From contig JAZHRO010000063.1 in assembly GCA_037157565.1 (NCBI GenBank), positions 158,522,501-158,586,500 on the forward strand: DNA of 64,000 bases, given 5' to 3'. The translations under genes were made by a program, and so were the position numbers. Each line of letters starts with the position of its first letter. The stretch's first letter is position 1. Of this stretch, positions 1 through 10,321 are shown one piece after another. Source of the stretch: Thalassia testudinum (taxonomy: Eukaryota; Streptophyta; Magnoliopsida; Alismatales; Hydrocharitaceae). Under the pieces are notes generated by a model, which worked only from the letters and a program-made list of their open reading frames with translations, had not been told where the DNA came from and searched no databases.

Positions 1-3000
1 TCACCGCCCTGCCGACATCATTCCTCTTTGCCCAAGCTCCTGCAGCTTGCGCTCACCACCTCCACTTGATCCATCGTTCTGGATCATCCGTAAATCCTAT
101 TTTTCAGTGGGAATTAATGTCACCGTCGTCGGAGACGACGATGGAGGTTAAGCTCCTCGAGCTTCTTCTTTGACCAGACCCCGCCCCTCTCTTCGCCGCA
201 AAATGCTATAAATACCCCCTCACACCTCTGATTTCAGTAAGTTGGCTCCCTTCCCTCTTCTAATACTGCAGCCGACCCAATAGGCTATTCTTCCAAACCT
301 CCGACGAACCTCCATTCCATTTTCCGACATCTTCCATCCATCTTAAGTAGCTGAGGAAATTCGCCGTGGTCCTCCGCAGCTCTGACAAAGGCGCCGACCC
401 TAGGATTCCTTCGCTCCACCTCAAGTTCGCCGCCGGAGCTCTTTCTTCAACCCTCTGATTTCGTCATCCGCCATGAGACTTCGGCGGAACCCTATTGACC
501 CCTTCGTCCAGGTAACAGTAGACTAGGAGTAGGAGTAGGAGTAGGCTAGCTTAGTTAGTTAGTTTAGTTAGTTAGGTTAGAGTAATTGTAGAATTTAGCT
601 TCATCTCTTCCAGCTCCGGCGAGTTCCTTGAGCTCGCCAGAGACTTTAATTTTGTCTTTTAACTCACTGTTCACCTTCTTATATCTCTCATGTTCATTTC
701 TAAATCACTAAATAGTTTAATTGAATCACCTAAACGCCAAATTCATGAATCACCTTCACCGACTACTTCACTGTCCATGGTGACAGAAGTCGGCCTAATT
801 ACACCTTCATTGGGTTCTTTCATCACCTTCCATCACTAATGAACCCTAACCGACTCTATATTACCTATTATTATCATCTATAATTAAATGCCCAAATTTA
901 TTTAAGTCCATGAGTTCGCTGTCCATGGTGGCTCAGGAACATTTCAAACTATAATTAAATATATATATGATTAATAATACCTGTTGACTTCATTTAACTA
1001 CTCAATCGAGTAGTTAAATCAAGTCCTGAGCTTAAACAAATCAAATCTTTTAAGAAACAAGTTTACTATCAAATCTGATATTTCAATGAACAAACATGGA
1101 ATTTAATGTGAAACAAAGGTTCCTTGTAACCTCATAATCATTTTTTGGAATAAAAATCATTAATTTTGTCAAACTGTACATGCATTTTGCATTTTTTTGG
1201 ACTCACCGAAGCTCCGGCGAGCTCCGGTGAGTCAAAGATGTGTTGCAGCCTCTAGAAATTGCTAGGTGACTCCAGAATGTTATAATATAGATTACTGATC
1301 ATTTTAAAGAAATTTATTTAAGGTTTCATTCACTGGAGCTTAAGATTCAACTTCATCTTCCCCAACTCCGGTGAGTTGGAGAAGTCTGTTGTAAAGGAAT
1401 TAAGAAGCATTTAAAGATCTAAGAAGCATCAGTGCGAAGCACTGAAGCTATTTTAACTCTTAAAACATTGTAACTATCACTGATTTACTCTGTCGAACAA
1501 GTGCTTATTTTAGTTCAAGCGGCGAGCCTGAATCCCTAGAGATTAAGGTTGAAACTTAAATCTGAAGTTCTGATTGAGTTCCAGATGATGAAGAGAATCT
1601 AACTGATGTGTTAATTTCTTAGGAAGAAGCATTAAACAAAAAGTCAAATATCAAGCTTCTACAGTCAAACTTAAATCTGATAATGGTGTCCTGAGCTTAA
1701 ATCGAGGAATTAAGATGTGGAAATTGTTTCTGGAATCTCATTTGATGATCTGAAATTGAATTGAGTAAGCTCAGATGATGTTTTAAGCAAAAATTTTGTT
1801 CCTGTAAGTTTGGGTTGCTCTTGAACCCAAACCAATAGAAGCACTGTTCTATTGAAATTTAAACCTAAAACCTGCCCAGATTGATTAGATAAAACCCTTA
1901 GAATTAATCTAAATAAGTTAGGAACACTTTAAAGTGTCTGTTGCACAAATTGAAACTTGAAAATTAATCTCTGAAGTTTTCAGAGAAGAAAATAGCTTCT
2001 CTGCAAGTTCTGTAGGTTTCAAGAGCCTTAAATCCACTTAAACTAAAGCGGAATTTCTTATATATTGTATATAGACCTTTAGATAGATGAGAGAAGTCCA
2101 TCTGAGGAATTCCCTGAGTAAAAACATCTCCAGGCTTGTCATCAAACCCGTAGAAACCCCTGATTTCATCCCTTGAATTGAAGAGTTAAACATAATTAAA
2201 ACATTAAATTGACCTTAAAATTGAATAGATTACCCTTAGAGCTTTCCAACGAACTTTAAATCATCGAATTTGGAGCTCTGGGTAGGAAGTTGTGATCAAT
2301 CGAATTCGGGTTTGGAAGTGGAAACATTGTCCCACCTAGGAAATCCATGAGCGTGCGGCTTATTATAAAAGTTTTTCCTTCCTAAGGCTACGCAGTCGTC
2401 AAGAGCAAGGCGCACCGGTTCCGATTCTGATCTGATTTGAGCATTGTTCTGAGCTGTGGGCATTGGCTTGCGGGTTTGTGTGCCCATGGGGGCGTGCGTG
2501 TGCATATGGATTTATATGTGCCCTGGGAGGGCGAGAGTGTTTGGCCTGGGAGGCCGGGTTGAGCCGATGCGGCTCGATATTGTGAACCGATTAACAATTA
2601 AATCGAAACAAACCTAACTAAGATTAGGCGAGGACCGAGTAGGGTTTGGTCCCAGCCTGGTCTCAGGGTGCTGTGTATCCTCGAAAGGTCCTCGCCGCAA
2701 ATACAGAACTTTTGGTTTATAAAGTTAAAAGAAACCCGGTTCAATTGAAAACCTACTAAGGAAAGAGAAGCTGCTGAAGGCTAAGGAAGAAAGGAGTGCG
2801 AATGCTGAGAAGTGTTAAGGAAACACTGAGGAACAAAAGAAAGGAACTAAGGGAAGAAGAGGTAGGAGAAGATTTAAGATAAAAACTAAGGCAGGAACTA
2901 CAAAGGAAGAAAGAGAGCTCGACAGAGAAGTAAATAGAAGAAGAAAGAAAGAGAAGAAGATTAGAGGCTATAGAAAGATAAGTAAATAAATTTCCTCTTG

Positions 3001-3351
3001 CTTGAGGATATTTTTGTTCTTAATTGTAATAGGCATGCTTTAATTGGATAATTTTCTAATTGCCTTAATGAAATAAAAAAAATATAGCATGTTTACTTGT
3101 TAATAAAGAATAACATTTTAAGTAAATATGTTTGCATATGGAATTTTGTATGTTCTTCATAGCTTAATTATTTGACAAAATTCATGTTTTGACGAGTAAA
3201 ACTAGTTTTACCTCCTAAACTTAAAGAGATAAAAGGAAATTAGTGAATTTGGAGAAAAATTATTATGCCTCCCAGTGAACGACCTAGACTCAACCAGTAA
3301 AAATTTCTCAAATGTTAGGTTAATTCGACCCTATACTACACAATCGACACA
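1..3351 (+). mobile_element. Long LTR, 3' portion (family C-like), truncated by the window edge
   Basis: No gene is visible here. The stretch reads as a long plant LTR in plus orientation. It has a TATA box at 207-214 and a purine-rich tract at about 2755-2990. A block at 2637-2700 (ending in a GTGTATCC-TCG-AAAG pattern) matches 21650-21712 in insert C. The conserved U5 motif TGCCTCCCAGTGAACGACCT lies at 3265-3284. The sequence CTATACTACA at 3331-3340, shared with C, is complementary to the 5' end of tRNA-Asp. A CA dinucleotide at 3350-3351 is the likely LTR end, but no PBS follows, so this is probably a solo LTR inserted in the tail of another element. The left end lies outside the window, so the TSD cannot be tested. 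Confidence 0.6.
207..214 (+). promoter_or_regulatory. TATA box of the first LTR
   Basis: TATAAATA followed by a C-rich run. This is the layout of a Pol II core promoter in a plant LTR and would set the U3/R border about 30 bases downstream. It is an inference from sequence only. Confidence 0.5.
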
Positions 3352-3830
3352 ACTTCGAGTTAACCTAAGTGATTTCTTCTACTCTTAATTAAGTGAAATT
3401 AACTTAATTACTGAGTTGAGTGAGAACCACGACTAGTCACCTAGGGTCGTAGAAACCCGAAGTCCGTTTCAACGGCCGCCTAGTGAGTCTTTCACTATTT
3501 TCACAAGATGCTTAGTACTTAGAGTCATTTTCGACTCTTGGGTAGGTCGAGTAGCCGTAAAAAGTTATCCCGGAACTCTCAAACTCTAAAAATACAAAAA
3601 AAATTAGAAAAGAAGAAAAGCAAAAAAATGTATCTTCCCTTTTCAAATAAGGTGAGGACTTGGGCGATTTGCATTTTGGCAGACACCTGGGTACTGTTGA
3701 GTCTTCATAGTTTAGGACCTTAGTTGAATTTTCTATTGTTAATAAATAACTTAGGCCTAAGTGATCTAATCCTAATTCTACTTTTATACATAGCATGTAA
3801 TTTAATTTTGCTAGGGACTAGCAAAATATA
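3352..3830 (+). other. 3' untranslated tail of a plus-strand Athila-like element
   Basis: Non-coding stretch between the upstream LTR and a polypurine tract. It ends with a perfect 9-bp stem-loop (TTTTGCTAG at 3806-3814, CTAGCAAAA at 3818-3826). The same stem occurs at the same place next to the polypurine tracts of elements 1, 2 and 3, so this is the 3' end of the internal region of a related element whose coding part lies to the left of, or was replaced by, the LTR at 1-3351. Short reading frames here show no recognisable protein. Confidence 0.6.
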
Positions 3831-3842
3831 GGCATGGGGGTA
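3831..3842 (+). promoter_or_regulatory. Polypurine tract (plus-strand primer)
   Basis: GGCATGGGGGTA lies directly before an LTR start TGATG. Elements 1 and 3 have the same tract, and element 2 a one-base variant, on the opposite strand. In LTR elements this RNase H-resistant purine run primes second-strand DNA synthesis and marks the upstream edge of the 3' LTR. Confidence 0.85.
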
Positions 3843-4430
3843 TGATGTAAACACATCCATTTAGGTTAAAATGGCTATTCATGCATGTTCCTAGGCTTAG
3901 ATTTGCATTTCATGTTATAAATATTGCATAGCATGTATCATTCTACATTTACAGTTGTATATATTTTGGGTTAATTAGGTTCTTTTTACGGTCAGGAGAG
4001 AAGAAGACTTATTTCAGGGCCTCGGATGGACGATCGGACCGTACGAATCTGATTAAGATGACGATCGGAGTCTAACGCCTCCAAAATTGTCTAGATCGGA
4101 GTCTCATAGCATCATACGAAGTCTAAGGAAGGTCAACGGCTAGGGGGCAATGCGACATCCATACCAGCTTCGGATGAAAAATTCGACTATACGGATGGAT
4201 CCGAAGCAACGATTGTAGTCTGGCAACACGGGAATCATCTTGATCTGACACCATGGCACCCCCTGCGACAGATAGAAGAATGGATGACCCAGATGGTGCC
4301 ACATGGTGCGATCTAGGCCACCCAACATTGGCCAGCATCATCCACGGCCTTCATTTCCATCCGTTGGATCATGATCCAATGGCTGAGAAGCCTCCGCATT
4401 GCACGCCTCCTCGTGACTCAAGGGAGAGCC

Positions 4431-4482
4431 TAGCGTAGTGGCTAAGCGCCTTCTGCTGATCAAGGGGCACGGGTTCGAGACC
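4431..4482 (+). promoter_or_regulatory. Pol III-type A box and B box inside LTR A'
   Basis: TAGCGTAGTGG at 4431-4441 fits the A-box consensus TRGCNNAGTGG, and GGTTCGAGACC at 4472-4482 fits the B-box consensus GGTTCGANNCC. The 30-base gap is normal for tRNA genes and tRNA-derived SINEs. There is no acceptor-stem pairing, so it is not a functional tRNA. LTR B carries a decayed counterpart on the minus strand (GGTTTGAGCCC at 9659-9669, a weak A box at 9714-9724). The likely origin is a SINE or tRNA fragment fixed in the ancestral LTR. Confidence 0.5.
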
Positions 4483-4836
4483 TGCGGACACCCCAAATTA
4501 GCAATTGGAAACACGCACGCGCTTGGCCAGCCGCAACGCAGTGTAAGCGTGCACATGTGTAGGTGCACGCACAGCCAGCGCAGCACTAACGTGCGAGCGC
4601 AACTACGGGCATGTGATTGCCGGGCTAGCTACAGGCGGGAGCGTGCTCGGTTGGCGCCAGCTTTCTGCGATAGCCTAGAAAACATATAGCGATACCTACA
4701 ACCGTTACTAATTATTCGCATGCCAGCAAGGTTAGCTGTGGGAGTGAGCAGGCGTGAGCTACCTACAGCGACACTTACAGCGACGACTTGGAGGTCGCTA
4801 ATGGTCCCATGCTTATTCTAGCTTCTTCTCCTCCAC

Positions 4837-4845
4837 TATAAAAGG
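4837..4845 (+). promoter_or_regulatory. TATA box of LTR A'
   Basis: TATAAAAGG in a pyrimidine-rich setting about 1 kb into the LTR; the expected Pol II start is about 30 bases downstream. Confidence 0.6.
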
Positions 4846-5536
4846 ACGTACACCCCCTCCCTTCCAAGCCATCTCTACCTACTCTACTCCCACCTACTCC
4901 CAAGCTCTAGCAAGCCTCCCAATGCTCTGTTAGAGTTTGCTCACAAGCTCCCAAGGTGCCTATTAGTGTAACGAGACTCTGCCCCACAAAATCTCCTCCA
5001 ACATCCCATCGCCATTCATAGGTCACCTTGGAGCCGTCCTCACACCTCCATTCCTGTAGCAGATCATCTCCGCCTTCTCACCTCCATTCCAGAGCTGTGC
5101 TAAAGTTTTCCTCTACTTGACGTCCTCCCGCTTCTCACCTCCATTGTCCTGCTTCCTAACTCCTTCCTCCGAGCTTCCGCCAAGCACCGTCGTCTCACCA
5201 AACAGCTGCTTCGGGAGATTTCTTCTCACCTCCCCCTCTTTTTATGTTTTCTATATTATTGTAATTGACATTCATGCAATATATCATATTCGATTCCATA
5301 TCTCTCTTGTGATTGATTGTCATTTTATTTCAAAAACAAAAAAAAATAAAACCCTAAAACACCATAAAAAAACAAATCAAAGAGCTATTTTCATACAAAG
5401 TAAACGTTGCCTCCCTGTGTTCGACCTGGGACTCCCTTGGAGTTTCGGTATAAATTATATTTGATCACGAGTTTTGCAACTACGACGACAAGTTACTCGT
5501 AACCCCAATTTCAAACACGCAAAACTCATGCGATCA

Positions 5537-5587
5537 ACCACCATCTTTAAGGACTCCAGTGAGCTTCTTTGCCACATCACTGAGCCC
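5537..5587. other. Fragment of an older LTR (host of A' and B), including left TSD of B
   Basis: A short stretch between the end of A' and the start of B. Its last five bases, AGCCC (5583-5587), are repeated at 10322-10326 on the other side of B, so it was once continuous with 10327-10427. That in turn joins 28523 after removal of element 1. The host is therefore probably the 5' LTR of element 4. Confidence 0.5.
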
Positions 5588-6168
5588 TATTATTTCGGAA
5601 AATCTACACAAAAAGGATTGGATTTTGAAAAATCCGTCGTCGTAGTAAGATTTGTGAAAAAATCTGTCAGCAAATAAATTTTTACCGAAATTCATAAAGA
5701 AATTCTGGGTCGAACACAGGGAGGCTATGTCGATCTAAAATCCGTGATTATATTTTTTTGGTATTTTTATTTTAAAAGCGAGATAATCACAATGAATTTG
5801 ATATTAACATAGAGAGAGAGAAAGAAAGAGAGAGAGAGAAAAATCACTTTGCAACTGAATATTATTTTTACAACTAGAAAGGAGGAAATGATTACAGCTA
5901 GAAAGTAGGAAATTTTATTCTAGAAAGCAATAAAGAAGGGAGAGAGATGTTATCCACCTCGACGGTTGCTTGGAGGACAAGCCGGACGAGGCAACTCCTG
6001 GAAGATGGAGGACGAAGATGGAAGACGAAAAATGGAGCAAGAAGAACCGGGGGCAAGGAAGGGCATCATCGTTGTCGCGGGATCAACTTCCGGAATGAGA
6101 GGAGAAAACTTTGATTTTGGCTCTAGAGGTGTATCCCGAGTTTGGGACAAGCTTCTTTAGAGCTTTGA

Positions 6169-7122
6169 TGTTACGACCCGGTTCCCGAATCCCTACAGGA
6201 CACGAGATCGACCCGACTCAACTGATCCCAAGACCCAGCCGTCCAACGAGAAATAACCAAAAGCAGGAAAGTAAACCACATTCACCATGCTATATAACTA
6301 ACAGTAAAAAAGTACAACAGTAAAAGAAGTAAAAGCTGCTAACAGTACATATCACCACCACAACAGTAAACGGAAACAAGGTATAGAAATGTAAAGGTAA
6401 CAAGAGTCTGAAACTCACTACAACAGAAAGTACTACAACAAGAAGGCTATTGCTACTAGGCTCTACTGGGCCCAACACCCTCTGCAGCTGGAGACCCGGG
6501 CTATTCAACACCTGGACCTAAAAAGGGTTATAAGTAACAAAGTTAGCGAATGCTGAGTAGAGTGGCAACCAACTAAATAAAGTAGTAAAAGCTAATAGGT
6601 AAACAATCTATTCCAATTACTTTATTTTACAAGTTATTCCTTTTCACCCATTGGTTTATTTTTTAGATCTCTTTCTCGATCTCGAATGTTCCTCGTGGGA
6701 AGGATCTTGATTGCAGTCTTTTCCGAAGAGTAGAAGGCACACGTGGGGCTCTCCTAGCTGGGAGAGTCTCCTGTGGTGATCCTACACCCAGTCAACCACC
6801 TCAAGGTCACGGACAGATGTAGCGGTGACTACGGCATGCGCGATAAGTTCATGGGTAGCTACCCCACACTGGCACGCGGTCAGTCGTTTCCGCTAATGGG
6901 TACGCTCAAAGTATAACACGGAACAGTATAGGGCTTAGCCCTCTCAGTAACAACGGTCTAGCCCCTCAGAACCAAATAGAGGTCTCACCCCGCCACAGTC
7001 CGCACACCCTCGTCTAACTACCCTAGTTTTCCCAGTGGGCCTAACAAGTTGGTGTAGGGTGGCTAGCTGAACCCCGGGCCCCGTGGAGTGGCTAGCTCTC
7101 TCCCTACACTAGTAGCTCTCCC
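6169..7122 (+). repeat. Left arm of the F inverted repeat
   Basis: It pairs with 8255-9211 in inverted orientation. The match runs without long gaps from the outer tip to the block AGTAGCTCTCCC at 7111-7122. A transcript through F could fold into a hairpin of about 950 bp. Confidence 0.85.
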
Positions 7123-8159
7123 CGATACAGATCTTCACGAAGGTACGTTTCCTTTTGCGGATATGGCCATGTAGGCCACTCCGCAGCTACGTTTTGAGTG
7201 GCTTATTGTGGGAGATCTGCTGTTGTGTGCAGGGATTGCTTCAGGAAGGCGCAGGACACGCCCTCCCACATGTTTCGGACGTTTGGACAGCTTACCAGAC
7301 GACCGGAAGCACTCCCAAAAGTTCGGAGAGGAGGTTGGACGTCTGGAACTGGGTCCAGACGATCGGGAAGAGGTTCTGGATGTCTGAGGTTGATGTAGAA
7401 CCTGAGGTAAGTTCCTGTTTACTTTTAAGATGTCTGGACCTTGTGCCAGATGTCTAATTTGGGTCTGTAGCTCTGTTTTTGACCCATTTAGGGTTCGTTT
7501 GAGGTCCATTTTACTCAAATAAGTTATCGGTGTTTTCCTTGAGAGTTCCTCTACTTGTTAGAAGGCCTTTTATACTATTCTAAATGTTCCATTATGATTG
7601 TTCCTTATTATAGGACTTCATTCCATTGCGGGTTCGGGGCTTGCTAAGGCACGTCAGCTTGCCGTTCGAGCCCCCAATACTCCTGGGTTGTCTGGTAGAG
7701 TGGCTTCCCCTAATTTAATTATAAACTTGAATGCATGTGTGGATTGAATAACTAGAACCTAGGATATGGCATGAATCCTAGGACGGGAAGTACTTAAAAT
7801 GTCTGTATGCGTGTTGAATTGTAGTCTTGAATGAGTAAATAGAAATGTTAACAACTTCCTGTAAATGAACAAGAGATGCCTGTGAAAGATGAATTACCTG
7901 TGCTAGTTAAACAGTTACATGTGACCTTACCTGTTGTATACATTAAATGATAGAAATACGAGCTGCATGTGTATAACCTGAGAATGGAAATGTGAATGAG
8001 GAAACCTGGTATGGAATGGCATGAGAAATATGAGCATGAACCCTACGGGGAATTAGGAGTAGAGCTCTTGGAAATAAATGGAATGGATCTGAAAATATGA
8101 GTGGGGAAGTATGCCGGCCCTTGAGTACGTGGTACTAAGGAGAGTGACTGTCCCCTGTT

Positions 8160-8358
8160 TAGTATAGAGCGGAGCTAGCCACCTTTGGGTTGGGACTCGG
8201 GGTTAGGATTGGCCACTTTGCATCGACTTCTTGGCCCTCGCGTACACTATACCAGGGAGAGCTACTAGTGTAGGGAGAGAGCTAGCCACCCCACGGGGCC
8301 CGGGGTTCAGCTGGCCAGCCTACATCGACTTGTTAGGCCCATTGGGCAAACCAGGGTA
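8160..8358 (+). repeat. Imperfect tandem duplication of about 100 bp in F
   Basis: The unit at about 8160-8257 (TAGTATAGAG...GCTAGCCACC...CATCGACTT...ACCAGGG) recurs at about 8267-8358 with the same block order. The left arm has only one copy, so the duplication, or a loss on the left, happened after the inverted structure formed. Confidence 0.6.
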
Positions 8359-9211
8359 GTCGGATGAGGGTGCACGGACTATGGAGGGGCGAGACTCCTG
8401 TTTGGTTCTGAGGGGCTAGACCACTGTTACTGAGAGGGCTAGGCCCTATATTGTTCCGTGCTGTACTTTGAGCATACCCGTTAGCGAAAACGACTGACCG
8501 CGTGCCAGTGCGGGATAGCTACCTGTGTGCTTATCGTGCGTGCTGTAGTCACCGCTACGTCTGTCCGTGACCTTGGGGTGGTTGACTGGGTGTAGGACCA
8601 CCATAGGGAACTCTCCCGGCAAAGAGAGCACCACGTGCGCCTTCTACTCTTCGGGAAAGACTGCAATCAAGATCATTCCCACGAGGAACATTCAAGATCA
8701 AGAAAGAGATCTGAAAATGTAAACTAATGGGTGAAAAGGAATAACTTGTAAATTAATGAATTGGAATAGCTAGTTTACCTGTTAGCTTTTACTGCTTTGT
8801 TAGTTGGTTTCCACTCTACTCAGCGTTCGCTGACTTTGTTTACACATAACCCTTTTCAGGTCCAAGTGTTGAGCAGCTTGAGTCTCCGGCTGTAGAGGGT
8901 GCTGGGCCCAGTAGAGCCCAGTAGCAGTAGCCTTCTTGTTGTAGTACTTTCTATTGTAGTGAGTTTCAGACTCTTATTACCTTTACGTTTCTGTACCTTG
9001 TTTCCATTTTACCGTTGTGGTGGTGATATGTACTGTTAGCAGCTTTTCTTTCCTTACTGCTTGTACTCTTTTTATTGTTAGTTACATAGCATAATGAATG
9101 TGATTTACTTTCTTGCATTTTGGTTATTTCTTGTTGGACGATTGGGTCTTGGGATCAGTCGAGTGGGGCCAGTCTTGTGTCCTGTAGGGATTCGGGAATC
9201 GGGTCGTAACA
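8255..9211 (-). repeat. Right arm of the F inverted repeat
   Basis: Inverted partner of 6169-7122, 957 bp against 954 bp. Differences are mostly transitions and 1-3 base indels. Confidence 0.85.
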
Positions 9212-9265
9212 TTTGAAGAGGAAGAGAGGTGAAGGAAGCGATGATTGAAATGTGGGGGGTGTAGG

Positions 9266-9275
9266 CCTTTTTATA
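9266..9275 (-). promoter_or_regulatory. TATA box of solo LTR B
   Basis: TATAAAAAGG on the minus strand. F was inserted about 60 bp downstream of it in the direction of transcription, so a transcript started here would read into F. Confidence 0.5.
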
Positions 9276-10321
9276 GGTGTAGAGGTTAGGGGCAAAAAGG
9301 TCAATTTATGTTAAAAACATTAATGCAAGGGCCTTTAGTGACAGAATTAAGCATCACTAAAGCCCTTGAACGTGGGCGTAGCTGCCACACACACCCGCCT
9401 CTTCCTCTCAGCTGCTCTCAACACTCAATCACGATCTTGAAATCGCAGCCATCTGATCTCGAGATCAGACGGCCTAAAATCAATGAGCGCTGCTTCTTCT
9501 TCAGCATAACTGTGCGTGCGTGTGTGATTGTGCGTCATCAAGCACGTGCGTGATCCACGCACCCAATGCTGCCATGTCGTTGCTTGATCGGTCGTTCCCG
9601 TTCCAATTGACGGCCAAATTTGGCCCATGCACATCACTCGCTCGATTTGAGGAGGGTGGGGCTCAAACCCGCACCCTCTTCGTCATGGATGGCGTCGAGC
9701 CTAACATGCCAAGCCACCCTTTCAGGCTCTCTGGATCCAAGTGCACTCACTATTAGCCGTTGGATCAAAATCCAATATTTGAGATCATCCGAGAGGGTGA
9801 AGAGAGAGACAGAGGGCACGGCGGTCCTGACTAATTTGGCTGGGCCGGTTTGGGTGGCTGGGATGGCATCACGTAGGGCCATCTTGGCCGTCCATCTTCT
9901 GTGACTTGTAGAAGGTGCCACAAATGTCGGATTGGGATGATTTTCATGCCATTAGGCTGCGATCATCGATTCGAACCCATCCGTGTGGTCAGATTAGTCA
10001 TCTGAACTGCGGATTGATACCATCTTGGCCCTTGATCTCTGACCTTCCTCAGATTATATCTGATGCTATGGAAGTCCGATTGGGGCGATCTTGGAGTTGT
10101 TGAACTCTAATCGTCATCCTGATCAGATCCGTACGGTTGGATCTTTGATCCAAGGCCCCAGTTAAATGTCGTCTTGTCCCTGGTCACCAAAAAGAAGAAA
10201 TTACTATACAATTTGTACAATTTGACCTAAATGCATGATGATACATGTTATGCAATATTTACAATGCGTGATGCTAATATGATACTAAGACATTTTTGGC
10301 TATTCAGATGTATGTACATCA

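Larger units (their letters stand above)
3843..5536 (+). mobile_element. 3' LTR A' (about 1.7 kb) of a plus-strand element
   Basis: It starts TGATGT right after the polypurine tract and ends in CA at 5536. It holds a TATA box (4837-4845), the U5 motif TTGCCTCCCTGTGTTCGACCT (5407-5427) and ACTACGACGAC (5479-5489), one base from the complement of tRNA-Asp nucleotides 1-11. The first 300 bases align with the start of solo LTR B read on the minus strand (shared GGACCGTACG/CAACCGTACG, GATGACGAT and CATAGCATCA blocks), so A' and B belong to one family. An alternating purine-pyrimidine GC-rich stretch lies at 4500-4620. The other LTR of this element is outside the window. Confidence 0.8.
6169..9211. 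mobile_element. Palindromic insert F with TG/CA ends and 5-bp TSD
   Basis: A 3043-bp insert in LTR B, flanked by TTTGA (6164-6168 and 9212-9216). It begins TGTTACGACCCG and ends in the mirror image. The two ends are inverted copies of each other for about 950 bp (6169-7122 against 8255-9211, mostly around 85-90% identical by eye), around an 1.13-kb unique centre. TG..CA ends with a 5-bp TSD mean insertion by a retroviral-type integrase. The end sequence recalls LTRs of Tekay/Del-type chromoviruses, which also have short inverted ends, so it may be a solo LTR with an extreme internal inverted repeat. No coding sequence is recognised in it. Confidence 0.8.
5588..10321 (-). mobile_element. Solo LTR B, split by insert F
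   Basis: Read on the minus strand it starts TGATGTACATACATC at 10321 and ends at 5588. It is flanked by the perfect 5-bp duplication AGCCC (5583-5587 and 10322-10326). Without F (3043 bp plus one TSD copy) it is about 1.69 kb, the same length as A'. It has no internal region, so it is a solo LTR left by LTR-LTR recombination. It shows the U5 motif (complement at 5706-5724), a tRNA-Asp 5'-end match (GTCGTCGTAGT, 5636-5646) and a TATA box on the minus strand at 9266-9275. Its terminal CA is mutated to TA. GA-rich microsatellite DNA lies at 5811-5842. Confidence 0.8.

Noticed and set aside
1..3842. A full element with 5' LTR at 1-3351 and 3' LTR at 3843
   Set aside because: The two LTR sequences do not match, there is no PBS after 3351, and only about 480 bp lie between them.
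4431..4500. Possible tRNA gene
   Set aside because: A and B boxes fit, but there is no acceptor stem, anticodon arm or 3' end pairing; kept only as a Pol III-like signature.
5811..5842. GA run as a possible regulatory GAGA site
   Set aside because: A simple microsatellite in solo LTR B; GA/CT-rich stretches are common in the LTRs here and nothing ties this one to regulation.
7155..7457. 100-codon plus-strand frame in the loop of F, next to a GAGGTAAGT splice-donor-like site
   Set aside because: No recognisable protein and an antisense frame of 127 codons covers the same bases; a captured exon is possible but unsupported.
6169..9211. Mutator-like or fold-back DNA transposon
   Set aside because: The long inverted arms suggested it, but the ends are TG..CA, the TSD is 5 bp, not 9, and there is no transposase.
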